A stretch of 21,970 bases of DNA, from the NCBI GenBank assembly GCA_048213135.1, contig PS015270.1:31086-53055 (forward strand), given 5' to 3'. The position numbers were made by a program, and so were the translations under genes. A model generated the notes under the pieces. The model was not told where the DNA came from. It saw only the letters and a program-made list of their open reading frames with translations, and ran no database searches. Source of the stretch: Reclinomonas americana ATCC 50394 (Eukaryota > Jakobida > Jakobea > Jakobida). Shown in pieces: positions 1-9,542 of the stretch; the first letter of the stretch is position 1, and each line of letters opens with the position of its first letter.

Positions 1-45
<45 letters not shown>

Positions 46-149
46 AGAAGAAGAAGAAGAAGAAGAAGAAGAAGAAGAAGAAGAAGAAGAGAGAGAGAGA
101 AGAGAAGAAGAAGAAGAAGAAGAAGAAGAAGAAGAAGAAGAAGAAGAAG
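1..149. repeat. GA / GAA microsatellite inside an intron of the P-type ATPase
   Basis: About 42 bases of pure GA are followed by GAA triplets with one GA interruption. On the minus strand this is a polypyrimidine tract lying downstream of the last visible ATPase exon, whose donor GTGAGT is at 223-218. The next ATPase exon should lie beyond the window edge. Confidence 0.95.
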
Positions 150-223
150 CCAGCGATTAACAGAGTCATCACCCTTCAAGAAATAAAGCGCAATCGCAAT
201 CCACACCCTTCCAGCAAACTCAC

Positions 224-3200
224 CGATTGCACACAGACGCCATGTCAAGTAGCATGGCCGCGGCCTGGCTCTCCGGCTCGAAAATGTTCACGTTTGGCGG
301 AATCGGCAGTCCGGGAGGCACCACACGATACTGCGTGCCGTCACACCAGCAGCTCACGACAGTCATGCGGTTTTGAGTCAGGGTTCCTGTGGAGAAGTGA
401 GCACACAAGTGAATCACGCACACGATTGAGTGTATACACTGACCAGTCTTGTCGGACGCCAGCAGGGTCACGGTTCCTGTGATCGGCAACAGAAAGGGTG
501 AGAAGAAGGGAACTACGCTCATTTTCTTTTTCGTGGTTTTCTACAAGTGAACGACTCAGAAGAAGAGTGAAAACAGGATGACTGCAAGGACAAGCTCATG
601 GTCGTTTCTCACTCTGGAAACCAAAGCATACCAATCGGTAACTAGCGAGACATGCACAAGTTTGTGCTGCACGAAACCTATGTTTCGTCCTGACCGTAAA
701 CATATCCAACACAGTAGTCGCAGGTCATCTCCCTTTCCCTCTTCCTTCTCTCTTGACAACACGCGACTCACCGAGGGTATCCACAGCATGCAAGTTCTTC
801 ACCAGCACGTTCTTGGCAGCCATGCGCTTGGCGGCGATGGTCAGCAGCAACTGTAACACACTTGGTGAGTGGGTGACGCACACATGACATACACGAATGC
901 TCCTCAACTGTCACTGTGGAGGGCAGTCCTTGCGGCACGCTGTTGCAAGCAAGGCACGATAGTCACACACGCTGTCAACTGCACTTGCCAAGTTCGAGTG
1001 GAGCAAGAAACGCAACAAAGCGACGACAATTCCAATGGCAAAGATAAAGTTCTGCGAGATCGAGTAGCCTGCGTGCGTATGCGTGTTGAGGTCACACTAC
1101 CACTACAAATGGATTCGAGATCAACAAATCGTCATCAACGCACCGACAATGATGCCAATGATGAAGAAGATGATGGCCACTGTAAAGGCAATGATGCCGA
1201 CACGGATGACCAGGTGGTGAATTTCCTGCAAGTGCAGAACAAGAGTTCAGTGGACTTGACCGTGGTGCGAGTGACACTGCACAACATCACCGTACCCTTG
1301 TCATGGGTGACGTGCGTTGCTTCTCTCCAGACACGTTCTTGGCAATCTGGCCCAGCACCGTGTTGTCTCCCGTTCGGATAACAATGCCTGCGACGGAGAA
1401 CTCAATTTTGAGACAGCACAGACCACTTCCGCGATCACAGAACCAATCGTCGCACCTTCGGCCTCGCCGCGAGAAACATTGGTGCCGTAGAACAGCAGAT
1501 TGTTGGCCTCCAGAGGGTTGATCTTGTCCGACGTGATGACCGTCTTGTCCTTCAGCTCAGACTCGCCAGTCAGCGACGATTGGTCGACCTGCTCATACAC
1601 GGGAGTGAGTAGACACAAGGACGATGAATAAACGGAAACAAGCGAATGCGCACACCTTGATGCCACGCACGGCACACACGCGCAAATCGGCAGGGATCTT
1701 GTCACCGCCACGTACGGTGACCACGTCGCCAACGACCAGGTCGGCGGCGGGCACACGACGAATTTGGCCGTTGCGGCACACCGTGGTCTCGGGCGGCAAG
1801 AGGCTGGCGAAACCAGCAAAGATGCTGGCCGACTTGAGCTCTTGCACAAAGGCGATGGTGGCGTTCATGATGACCGTGATGAAGAGCAGCGCGCCGAGAA
1901 TGTACTACGGAGGGGAAGGGATGAGGTGGGGAAGGGATAAGGGGGAAGGATGGAGGGGGATGGGGGAGAGAGGTGAAGGGAGCGTGTTACAAAAAGGAGG
2001 AAGGAGAAGCGGAATGGTGGGGAAGTGGTAAGGGGAGAAGGGATATGGGGGAAGGTTGGATGGGAGGGATAAGGAGGGGAAGGGATAAGGGAGAGGAGGG
2101 GCTATGGTGGGAAGGATGGAGAGGGATGGGGGAGAGAGGTGAAGAGGAAGAGCGAGCAGAGAAGCAGCAGAGTGAGAAAAGAGAAAAGTCAGAAAAGACA
2201 TGAGTAGGAAGAGACGGAAGAGAAGAGAAGTTGGAAAGGGGACAGAAAGGACCAAGAGTTGAAGCTCGCAAAGGGGCGAGAGCGGTAAAGGAAGAGAAAA
2301 GACGAATGAAAACTGGGAAGCGGAAACCTAAGGACAGAAAGGGATTCAACATAGGAGCGAGTCAAAAGGGTGGGAAGGAAAGGAGCGAAGAAGGAGAGGA
2401 GTAAGTGGGGCATGGAAACGGGAGGAAACAAGGAAAGGATTCCGCAGAGGAGCGAGATTTCGAGGTGGGAGAGGGCGGAGAGGAATAACTTGAAACGGGA
2501 GGCCACATGAGGAGGATTTAGAAAGCGATGAATCGGAAAAGAAGCTCAACAGGGGCAGAGAAAACGAGGACCGTTCAGTTGATCACATAAGAGAAGAGCA
2601 GGAGCGAAAACGATGAAACTCGGTACGAACACGCATTCACGCGCGGAGTCAAGAGCCAGCAGTACGCAACATTGTCAATCAGGGTCGGGTCAGTGATAAC
2701 GAGCAAGAAACTGATGACGGCGGCCGCTATCAGCAGGTACGCAAAAATGTCGTGGAAGCACCGCAAGTAGCGCACGCTGTGGTAGCGTGTGAGTCGCAAG
2801 TTGCTCGTATTTGCTCACCCATCGACACCAGGCGGACGCAACAATGGGTGCACTTTCTTTGGCGGCGTGATGCAGTTCGGGCCGTCCGTGGCCAGGCGGC
2901 GTGCCGCCTCCTCGTCCGCCAGGCCTTGGTTCTCGGAGGGGTCGCGGGCGACACGAGTGCCGACTTTCTCGGCGACCTTGAGCACGGCGCTGAGGTGTTC
3001 TTGCTGTGGGAGGCGAAAGAAGGGGAGGGTGAGAAAAGGGAAAGGGATAGGGGAAGAGGGGACAGGAGAGGGAAGGGGAGGACAAGGAAAGTGAGCCGAA
3101 TAACAGCGTGAACAACAGGGAAGAAAGAGACGATGCCCGCGACTTGGAGAGGACTATGCCTCCCATCTCCCACACTATACCACTCCCGACGCAACAATAC

Positions 3201-5310
3201 CGGCACACTTGGTGACCGTAGCACGCTCCTCCTCCGACAGGCGCACCGAGGTGAGGCGCGACACTGAATAGGGATCGAACTCACGAAGCTCGAGAGAGAG
3301 CGCCTGGCGAATCTCATTGAACTTGGTGGGAATCGTGGACATGCCAGCCGCCGGGAAACCGGGCGACTTGGGCGCCAAGCCAGGCGACTGCGGCGCCGGG
3401 CGATCGAGAATCGGGCCCGAGCGACCGCTAAGCGCTGGCGACGACAGCGGAGTGCCACCGAAACTGCGCGAGCGCAGCGGCACGCCAGCGGGACCAGCAG
3501 CGGCTGTGGCGGTGGTCTTCAATGGCACATTGCTGCGCACGACGCCGGAACGCGGCTTCTCGCGGGGCTCTGGAGGTGCGTCGTCGAGCGAGAGCATCTC
3601 CATGTCCTAGGGCGGGGAAAGGGTGAGAAGAGGGAGAAGTGAGAGAGAGGAATGGGATAGGATAGAGCAAAGGGTGGGGGAGAGAGAGAAGGAAGAGAGA
3701 GAGGGGGGAGAAGGGGAAGAGAGAAGAGGGAGAGAGAATGGGGAGAGAGAGAAGGTCAAGGCTGAACGAGTGTGCACAAGAAAATGTCAACCAAACAGAG
3801 TAAAGAGCGAAGAAACAGAAATCACCGAGTGTGAGAGTGAAGAGCAATAGGTTGTGTATGTATGTGTGCGTGTGCGTGCGTGGGTGCGTGTGTGAGTGTG
3901 AATGCAGAGAAAGTGCACAACAGAAACACCAGAGAAGGTGCATGGCAGTACACAACAGACACATCAGTCAGACGAGGGAATGAGCCCAGGGGACATGGGC
4001 AGAGGTGTCAGCATGAGTATGACCGTGTGCGTGAGAGAGAGTGAACACAGCAGAGCAACAAGAGGACGAGCGATGGAGACTGAAGGCAAAACGTGAAGTG
4101 CAGTGACCAAGCTGGTGAATGTGCGAGAGAGAGAGAGAGAGAGAGAAGAGAGAAGAGAGAGGCAAGGTAGAGAGAGCATGCAGAAGGAAACTGACGGCAA
4201 ACAGTGATTTCGCTGTCACACACACACACACACACAGAGATGAGCTCTCCCGAGAGACGCAACGACCACGGTGATATCGACAGCATCATGGGAGCGCGGA
4301 CTGTTGCCGAGCAGCGATGGAGAGCGCTCGCGATCGGGGTCGCCTCGGTGTTTCGAGCCCGCGACAACATCAGCGGTCGCGCGACTGCCACTTCCTGATC
4401 GTTGGCACAGAGAAATGCAAGGTCAGTTAGTGAGTGAAGGAGGGAGGGAGAAGGGGAAGAGAGAGAATGTGATGGACGGAGAAGGAAGGAGAAGGAGGAG
4501 AGAAGGGAAGCAAGAAGGCGAGGCGGAGGGAAGAAAGGAGAAGGAAGAGAGAAGGTGAGGTGAAGAAAGGAGAAGGAAGAGAAAAGGTGAAGGAAAGAGA
4601 AGGAAGAAAGAAGGCGCGAATGAGGCAAGAAGGTGAGAGAGGGAGATGGAAGAGAGAGAAAGGGTGAGAGCGAAGGTGAATGAGGCAAGAAGGTGAGGGG
4701 GAGATGGGAAAAGAGAAAAGGTGAAGGAAAGAGAAGGAAGAAAGAAGCGCGAATGAGGCAAGAAGGTGAGAGAGGGAGAAGTGAGCAACTGCAACAGAAT
4801 GTGCACGNNNNNNNNNNNNNNNNNNNNTTATGCACACACACTGACATTGCTCACTCTCTCTCACTCTCTCCTCCTCTTGCTCTCTCTCTCTCTCTCTCTC
4901 TCACTCACACACACACACACACACACACATTCATCTCTCACTCTTTCTCTCACTCTGCACAACATCATGCATTGACACTCATGACACGCGACTCACCACC
5001 AGCATCTGCACACACACAAGACACAAGACAAAGAGAGAGACACAAACACACGAGAGTAAGTCTCACAAACACTCAAAATAAACAACAAACAAAAAGATGC
5101 GCACACTCAACTGCCTGCGATGTGCTGCATCACCGAGGGCGCAGACGTCTGCTCGCGCAGTGCAGCCAGTGGCACCACTGGTGCAGCAGCAGCTGATGCA
5201 GCAGCAGCAGCAGCAGTGGAGCCCTCTCCTGGAGTGGAAGAGGCGATGGCCGGTGCTGCAGATGTCGCATCACCAGCACCATCACTCGGTGGAACCGCGC
5301 CACCACTCAT
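224..5310 (-). CDS. P-type ATPase alpha subunit, Na+/K+-ATPase (P2C) type, 3' part outside the window
   Basis: Membrane cation pump driven by ATP through an aspartyl-phosphate intermediate. Fourteen phase-compatible exons: 5310-5112, 4394-4264, 3606-3196, 3003-2843, 2776-2671, 1904-1656, 1588-1456, 1387-1296, 1225-1144, 1068-1017, 939-909, 850-772, 476-444, 386-224; about 640 residues. Seen: P2C hallmark DGPNCITPP (residues 287-295), M1 (about 308-328), M2 (337-357), actuator loop TGES (426-429), M3 (499-521), M4 with VPQG (540-543), phosphorylation motif DKTGTLT (Asp584), and a final CNR where animal alpha subunits also have CNR. The start is the ATG at 5310, which opens an Ala-rich exon joining in phase. 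Odd points: GPN..TPP falls near residue 290 rather than about 70-75, so the cytosolic N-terminus is some 215 residues longer than in animals, with Ala/Ser runs and several Ser-Pro sites; the usual VPEG Glu is Gln; the phosphorylation motif is split by an intron. Class is firm. Ion specificity is not known. Confidence 0.92.
1905..2670 (-). repeat. Long repeat-filled intron of the ATPase (between M1 and M2 exons)
   Basis: A 766-bp intron with donor GTTGCG at 2670 and acceptor TAG at 1907-1905. On the plus strand 1910-2200 is almost pure purine, with near-repeats of a GGGATAAGG...GGATGGAGGGGATGGGGGAGAGAGGTGAAG block (near 1935 and again near 2085). The rest, 2200-2650, is purine-rich without a clear period. 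I see no exon in it. Confidence 0.8.
3607..4263 (-). repeat. Second ATPase intron with GA and CA microsatellites
   Basis: A 657-bp intron bounded by donor GTTGCG (4263) and acceptor TAG (3609-3607). It holds purine-rich sequence at 3610-3750, GT/TG-rich sequence at 3850-3905, a GA run at 4127-4145 and a CA run at 4216-4235. No exon is recognised in it. Confidence 0.75.
4395..5111 (-). repeat. First ATPase intron: tandem purine repeat, 20-N gap, TC and CA runs
   Basis: A 717-bp intron with donor GTTGAG at 5111 and acceptor CAG at 4397-4395; branch-like CTAAC/CTGAC sequences lie about 30-35 bases before the acceptor. The plus strand has a duplicated purine block starting near 4581 and again near 4715 (period about 134 bp), then the gap, then TC runs (4879-4902) and a CA run (4905-4930). 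Purine polarity flips across the gap. Confidence 0.75.
4808..4827. other. Assembly gap, 20 N
   Basis: Twenty N between GA-rich sequence on the left and TC/CA-rich sequence on the right, within the first ATPase intron. The true size is unknown; a round 20 is probably a placeholder. Confidence 0.97.
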
Positions 5311-5591
5311 TCTCTGTCACTTGGCTCTCACAAACACACACGCACGCGCTCTCTGTGTGCCACTCTGTGTGTCTCTAGCTGTGCGCCTCTCGCTCTCTCT
5401 CGCTGAGACCAAGATTCAGAATGTGTTCGGTTCAATGGAACAGTCAATGCAATGCGTGCGTTTCTTCGCTTTGTTGCGCGCATCTTTCGCCGTGTGGTAC
5501 CAAGTGCGTATATGAGTGTGTGATAAGAGGAACTGTGCTTGCTTGGTGATATCTTGTGTACGGGTTTCGATTTGCAGCGGCTCTTCGATCG

Positions 5592-5642
5592 CGATTGCAT
5601 GATCGAGCTCGAGCTCGACGATTGCAATTGTACATGCAATCG
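5592..5642. repeat. Inverted repeat with nested perfect palindrome
   Basis: CGATTGCATG (5592-5601) is the exact reverse complement of CATGCAATCG (5633-5642). Between them lies a perfect 16-bp palindrome, 5603-5618, made of overlapping GAGCTC units. It lies in intergenic DNA upstream of the ATPase start. The function is not evident. Confidence 0.85.
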
Positions 5643-5799
5643 AGTCTTGCGACGAATCCCTGCCCTTATTCCCCAAGCAACAGCTGCTTGGCGGACCCGT
5701 GCTGAGTCTCTGTTGAAATCAATGATTGCGTTAAAAACGACATCTGATATCGATATCGACAACTTCAACAACAACAACAACTTTTAAATTAACAACAAA

Positions 5800-5964
5800 T
5801 TCATTCACCAACAAACAAGCAACAGCTGTCTTGATGACCAAGTTCAACCCTATCCAAAAACATCGACACAGACACCAATCTTGAGGCAGCAGCAGGTTCC
5901 ATGTGTGCGTGTGTTGGCTCTCGGAGCTCCGAACAAGTCGAGAACTGCGATCTTCACCGCATAA
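5800..5964 (+). repeat. Intergenic repeat family, copy A
   Basis: About 165 bp beginning TTCATTCACCAACAAAC and ending CTTCACCGCATAA, with an internal palindrome TCGGAGCTCCGA. Copy B (6010-6109) repeats its first 100 bases in the same direction with few substitutions. Copy C (6519-6674) is its reverse complement. No coding capacity is recognised, so this may be a non-autonomous fold-back element or a local duplication. Confidence 0.85.
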
Positions 5965-6009
5965 GCGTGGTTGACCAGTGGATTTGACGCACTTGCATAA
6001 CAACAACAA

Positions 6010-6109
6010 TTCATTCACCAACAAACAAGCAACAGCTGTCTTGATGACCAAGTTCAACCCTATCCAAAACATCAACACAGACACCAATCTTGAGGCAGCA
6101 GCAGGACCC
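6010..6109 (+). repeat. Intergenic repeat family, copy B, cut by the gap
   Basis: Direct copy of the repeat at 5800, starting after a similar AACAACAA leader and running into the N run at 6110. It differs from copy A by a few single bases, for example CAACACAG against CGACACAG. Confidence 0.85.
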
Positions 6110-6469
6110 NNNNNNNNNNNNNNNNNNNNNNNNNNNNNNNNNNNNNNNNNNNNNNNNNNNNNNNNNNNNNNNNNNNNNNNNNNNNNNNNNNNNNNNNNNN
6201 NNNNNNNNNNNNNNNNNNNNNNNNNNNNNNNNNNNNNNNNNNNNNNNNNNNNNNNNNNNNNNNNNNNNNNNNNNNNNNNNNNNNNNNNNNNNNNNNNNNN
6301 NNNNNNNNNNNNNNNNNNNNNNNNNNNNNNNNNNNNNNNNNNNNNNNNNNNNNNNNNNNNNNNNNNNNNNNNNNNNNNNNNNNNNNNNNNNNNNNNNNNN
6401 NNNNNNNNNNNNNNNNNNNNNNNNNNNNNNNNNNNNNNNNNNNNNNNNNNNNNNNNNNNNNNNNNNNNN
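6110..6469. other. Assembly gap, 360 N
   Basis: The N run lies between direct copy B and inverted copy C of the intergenic repeat, so the assembly failed inside an inverted-repeat array. The missing sequence probably includes the rest of copy B. Confidence 0.97.
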
Positions 6470-6518
6470 CTCATACCGGTGGTGGCTTGAGCAGGTGGTA
6501 GGCGCTGTTGTTGTTGTT

Positions 6519-6674
6519 TTATGCGGTGAAGATCGCAGTTCTCGACTTGTTCGGAGCTCCGAGAGCGAACACACACACACAAGGAACCTGCTGCTACCTC
6601 AAGATTGGTGTCTGTGTTGATGTTTTGGATACGGTTGAACTTGGTCAACAAGACAGCTGTTGTTTGTTTGTTGC
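6519..6674 (-). repeat. Intergenic repeat family, inverted copy C
   Basis: Read on the minus strand, this matches copy A along nearly its whole length, including the TCGGAGCTCCGA palindrome and the CTTCACCGCATAA end. With copies A and B it forms a large inverted repeat centred on the gap, immediately downstream of the secreted-protein gene (stop at 6765). Confidence 0.85.
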
Positions 6675-6764
6675 AGCTTCTTGCACGCACATCGAGCCGC
6701 CTTCATTCACACTCGGAACGTGTTACGAGAAAAGCAGCAAGCACAGACATCACCAGCACCCGCC

Positions 6765-8427
6765 TCACGGAGTCGTCCTCCGGATCTTCAGGCCAATGGC
6801 GAAGTTGTACGTGGTGATCTGGGTCGACGTGTTGCAGCGATCGTAGCTTCGCATCGCACTCCACACGAACGGCTGGGAGCTCGTGGCCGCAGCGCTCACG
6901 TCGTACACGCCGGCAAGTTGGGTCGAATTAATCAGCTTCTTGCTGATGTAGCCGACTGCCGACAAAAAGAGACCCTTCTCGTTATTCACTGTCGAGCAAT
7001 AGACCGGCAGTGCTGTGTTGGAAAGGGGGGGCAGATCAGACATGCGCGCATGTACAGAACACGCAGCAAACGAAATGAAAACGAAACAAGTACGAGCGGG
7101 ACCGGGAGAGTAGAGAATCGAAAACCCGATGCCGCCACCGATCACACTCCAGCCCTCGTTGACGGGCACCGTGGTGCTGTAGAGCGGATGTCTGTAGCCG
7201 ATGTTTGCCGGCGATCCCTGTTCGAAATATGTGACACGTGAGGTCGTCTGCAACTGGACCTGTTGCGGATTGCGGGGGCGCAAGCTGAGCGCGTACACCG
7301 TGGTGTCGCAGTTATACTGCAGCGATGTAGCACACGCACACGCACACACACAAACACACGAGAAAATTGGTTCAGAACGGTGACTCAAAGTGTACGGCAG
7401 ACCACCACGAAGTCATCGCAACATAACCAGTGCCGCGAGCGTGCAGGTTAATTCTCCCAATCCAGAACGCCGGCACCATCTCTTGGTTGCCTCGCATGAA
7501 AGGAGTGGATCCAATAACTGCGCAGGCCCGAGTACCGACACCGGGCGTGGGCTCGCTGGAGATGCCTCCAGTGACCATGACGCCTGTGTTGTCAGCGGGG
7601 TATGCGTAGTACTCATTCTGTGCGGAAGGTGGGTGGTGAGGAGAGGCTAGGGAGGGCATGCCTTTCGAGATCTGTGTCTTCATCTCTTCCTCCTTCTCCT
7701 GCTCATCTTCTTCTTCTGGAGGGAGACTCTCACCTGAATGTTCGAGGCGCTTCCCCGGGCGCTGACTACGGCGCTCTGGGTGAGGAACACGTCGTAGGGG
7801 CCGGTGGAGTCGAGAATGGCGTACGCATAACACCGCAGGCGCACGGCACAGTTGACAGTGGTGTAATCCGCCTGCACAGATAGGTGATGAGAGAGACGAC
7901 AGCAACACGAAAAGACACCCATCACACCAGTGTGACTAACCACCGCCTTGCCGTACCAGCCGTAGAGGCCGGAGGCGGAATCGAGGATCGGGCGAGTCGT
8001 GGTGATCAAGAAGCCCTTGGTGGTGTTGTTGTCACAAGCGACCCCTTGAGGAGGAGGAACGTTTATGGGGAAGTTCTCGATGACGACTGAGCCACCGACG
8101 ATTCTGTGCGTGTTGGGCACAGTGACCTTGCATTGGGCGACAGTGGCACTGAAGGGGAAGTTGTAGCCGGAGAACACAATGACTTCGGGAGCGGTGAAGG
8201 TGACGCCTCCCGCACCAGCGGTGGTGGACGCCTCCGACAGTGTCTCCATGAAGTCGTACATCTGCAGAGGAGAAGGGTGATGAGAGAGGAGAAGGGAGAG
8301 GGAGAAGAGAGAGGGAGAACGAAACCGGGCCCGTGTTGTTGTTCTCTCCGAGGTCGGCCTGAACCAGCAACAGTGTCGATGCCAGCAGCAGTGCAGCGAT
8401 GGCCGCAATCACAAAGTTGACGCGCAT
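6765..8427 (-). CDS. Secreted cysteine-containing protein, family unknown
   Basis: Not recognised as a known family. Exons 8427-8326, 8261-7941, 7871-7734, 7617-7423, 7316-7094 (or 7103) and 7012-6765 join in phase to give 408 (or 405) residues. The start ATG at 8427 has ACC before it and opens a clear signal peptide (residues 1 to about 24: basic, long Ala/Leu core, ending VQA). The mature part is rich in Thr, Ser, Val, Gly and Tyr with short beta-like stretches, has eight Cys (potentially four disulfides) and several N-glycosylation sequons (NNT, NTT, NST, NTS). No transmembrane segment follows the signal, so secretion or cell-surface deposition is inferred. The donor of exon 5 is ambiguous: GTCCCG at 7102 or GTACTT at 7093, both in phase, differing by three residues. 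The donor of exon 4 is GTTGCG. Confidence 0.85.
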
Positions 8428-8475
8428 GGTGTTCTCTCTCTTGATGATTGAAGAAAGGAAGAAATGTGCGATGGT

Positions 8476-8648
8476 TTTCGCGCGCGCGCGAACACACATC
8501 ATATTTCCGAGTCGAAAAAACGAGCGCCACTTGCCCGTGTTGCAAGGGCTCTCTGAACAGTGCTGGTGGAAACCCCATCGTCTGCATGCCCACAGTGCGG
8601 CGATGCACGGTGTGCGCTGGGCGCGAAAAAGTTAATAATGTTTCGCGC
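8476..8648 (-). promoter_or_regulatory. Candidate promoter elements: three E2F-like TTTCGCGC sites
   Basis: TTTCGCGC occurs at 8476-8483 within a perfect 14-bp palindrome (8477-8490), and as an inverted pair GCGCGAAA (8621-8628) and TTTCGCGC (8641-8648), 12 bp apart. All lie 50-220 bp upstream of the signal-peptide ATG at 8427. TTTCGCGC matches the known E2F/DP consensus. Regulation by E2F here is inference only. Confidence 0.45.
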
Positions 8649-9309
8649 GCTCAGACCACAGCGAATCTGGGGAGGAGGAGGGAGGAGAGAGGGAGACAGA
8701 GAGGGCAGTGAGGAGAGAGGAAGAGAAGATAAGGAGAGGAGAAAGAGGGAAAGAGAGAGAGAGAGGAGTGAGGGAGACAAAAACGGAGCGGAAGAATCAC
8801 AAAACCACGACAGAAACCATCATCTTCTCACCTGTTCAGGGGAAAGCGTGCACTTGATGGTGGTGGTGGTGGTGGTGGAGGTGACAACCGTTCTCAAAAC
8901 GATGGGGGCTTGTCAAACCAATCTGACAGGAACGAGAGAGCGTGAGAGACACGAAACGAAGCGCTGAAACAGGCTTAGGAGTGACACAGGGAACTCGAGG
9001 GAGAAGGGCGGAGCAGAAGGAGAGTGAGCATCAGGGGCACTGAGAGCTAAGATATCAGAGAAAGGGCACAAGAGAGAGAGAGAGGAGGGAAGGACTAAGC
9101 TCTACGGAAAAATGAGACAGAGAACTTGGTACGGGGGATGAGGAGGACTGGATATGGCGGTGAGACATGTGACAAGAGCACGGGAGAGAGAGGTCACGTA
9201 AAAGGGAAGGAAAGAGAGTGATAATGTGCAGGCCAGGGCACAATACAGGAGAGTTCACAACGGACAGAGTACTGCTGGAACAACTGAACGAGAACGGAAG
9301 CATGGAAAT

Positions 9310-9356
<47 letters not shown>

Positions 9357-9542
9357 TCGGGAAGCGGCTGAGCACACAGAAGAGAGAGCGGGCTGTCGGA
9401 AAGAGGGAGAGAGAGAGCGATAATGCGAAGGGCAAAATGCAGGAGAAGGGAGGCATTCAAAGTGGACTGTGAACTGCGAGAGAGCGGGAACGCGAGTAAC
9501 AGTGACATCTCCGCAACTTGCTGATATCGACGCCGCACTCCA
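8649..9542. other. Purine-rich intergenic stretch without a recognised gene
   Basis: It lies between the 5' side of the secreted-protein gene and the stop of the next minus-strand gene. It contains GA-rich sequence (8665-8770), a short GGT run near 8860-8880 and a GA microsatellite at 9315-9352. Open frames here are low-complexity products of these repeats. Confidence 0.7.

Larger units (their letters stand above)
5311..6764. other. Intergenic region between ATPase start and secreted-protein stop
   Basis: About 1.45 kb without a supported gene. It must hold the ATPase promoter and the 3' UTR of the secreted-protein gene. Its recognisable content is the palindrome near 5592-5642, the three repeat copies, the 360-N gap and a GATATCGATATC palindrome at 5748-5759. 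Short open frames on both strands lack homology and overlap these repeats. Confidence 0.8.

Noticed and set aside
869-1381. 170-residue plus-strand frame opposite the ATPase
   Set aside because: It is the antisense shadow of ATPase exons and introns that are supported by family motifs.
5416-5676. 86-residue minus-strand frame (with an 82-residue plus frame overlapping it)
   Set aside because: It overlaps the palindrome and repeat region, shows no homology or splice context, and codes on both strands alike.
5731-6690. 319-residue minus frame and matching plus frames across the 360-N gap
   Set aside because: They consist of the repeat copies and N codons; no family features are visible.
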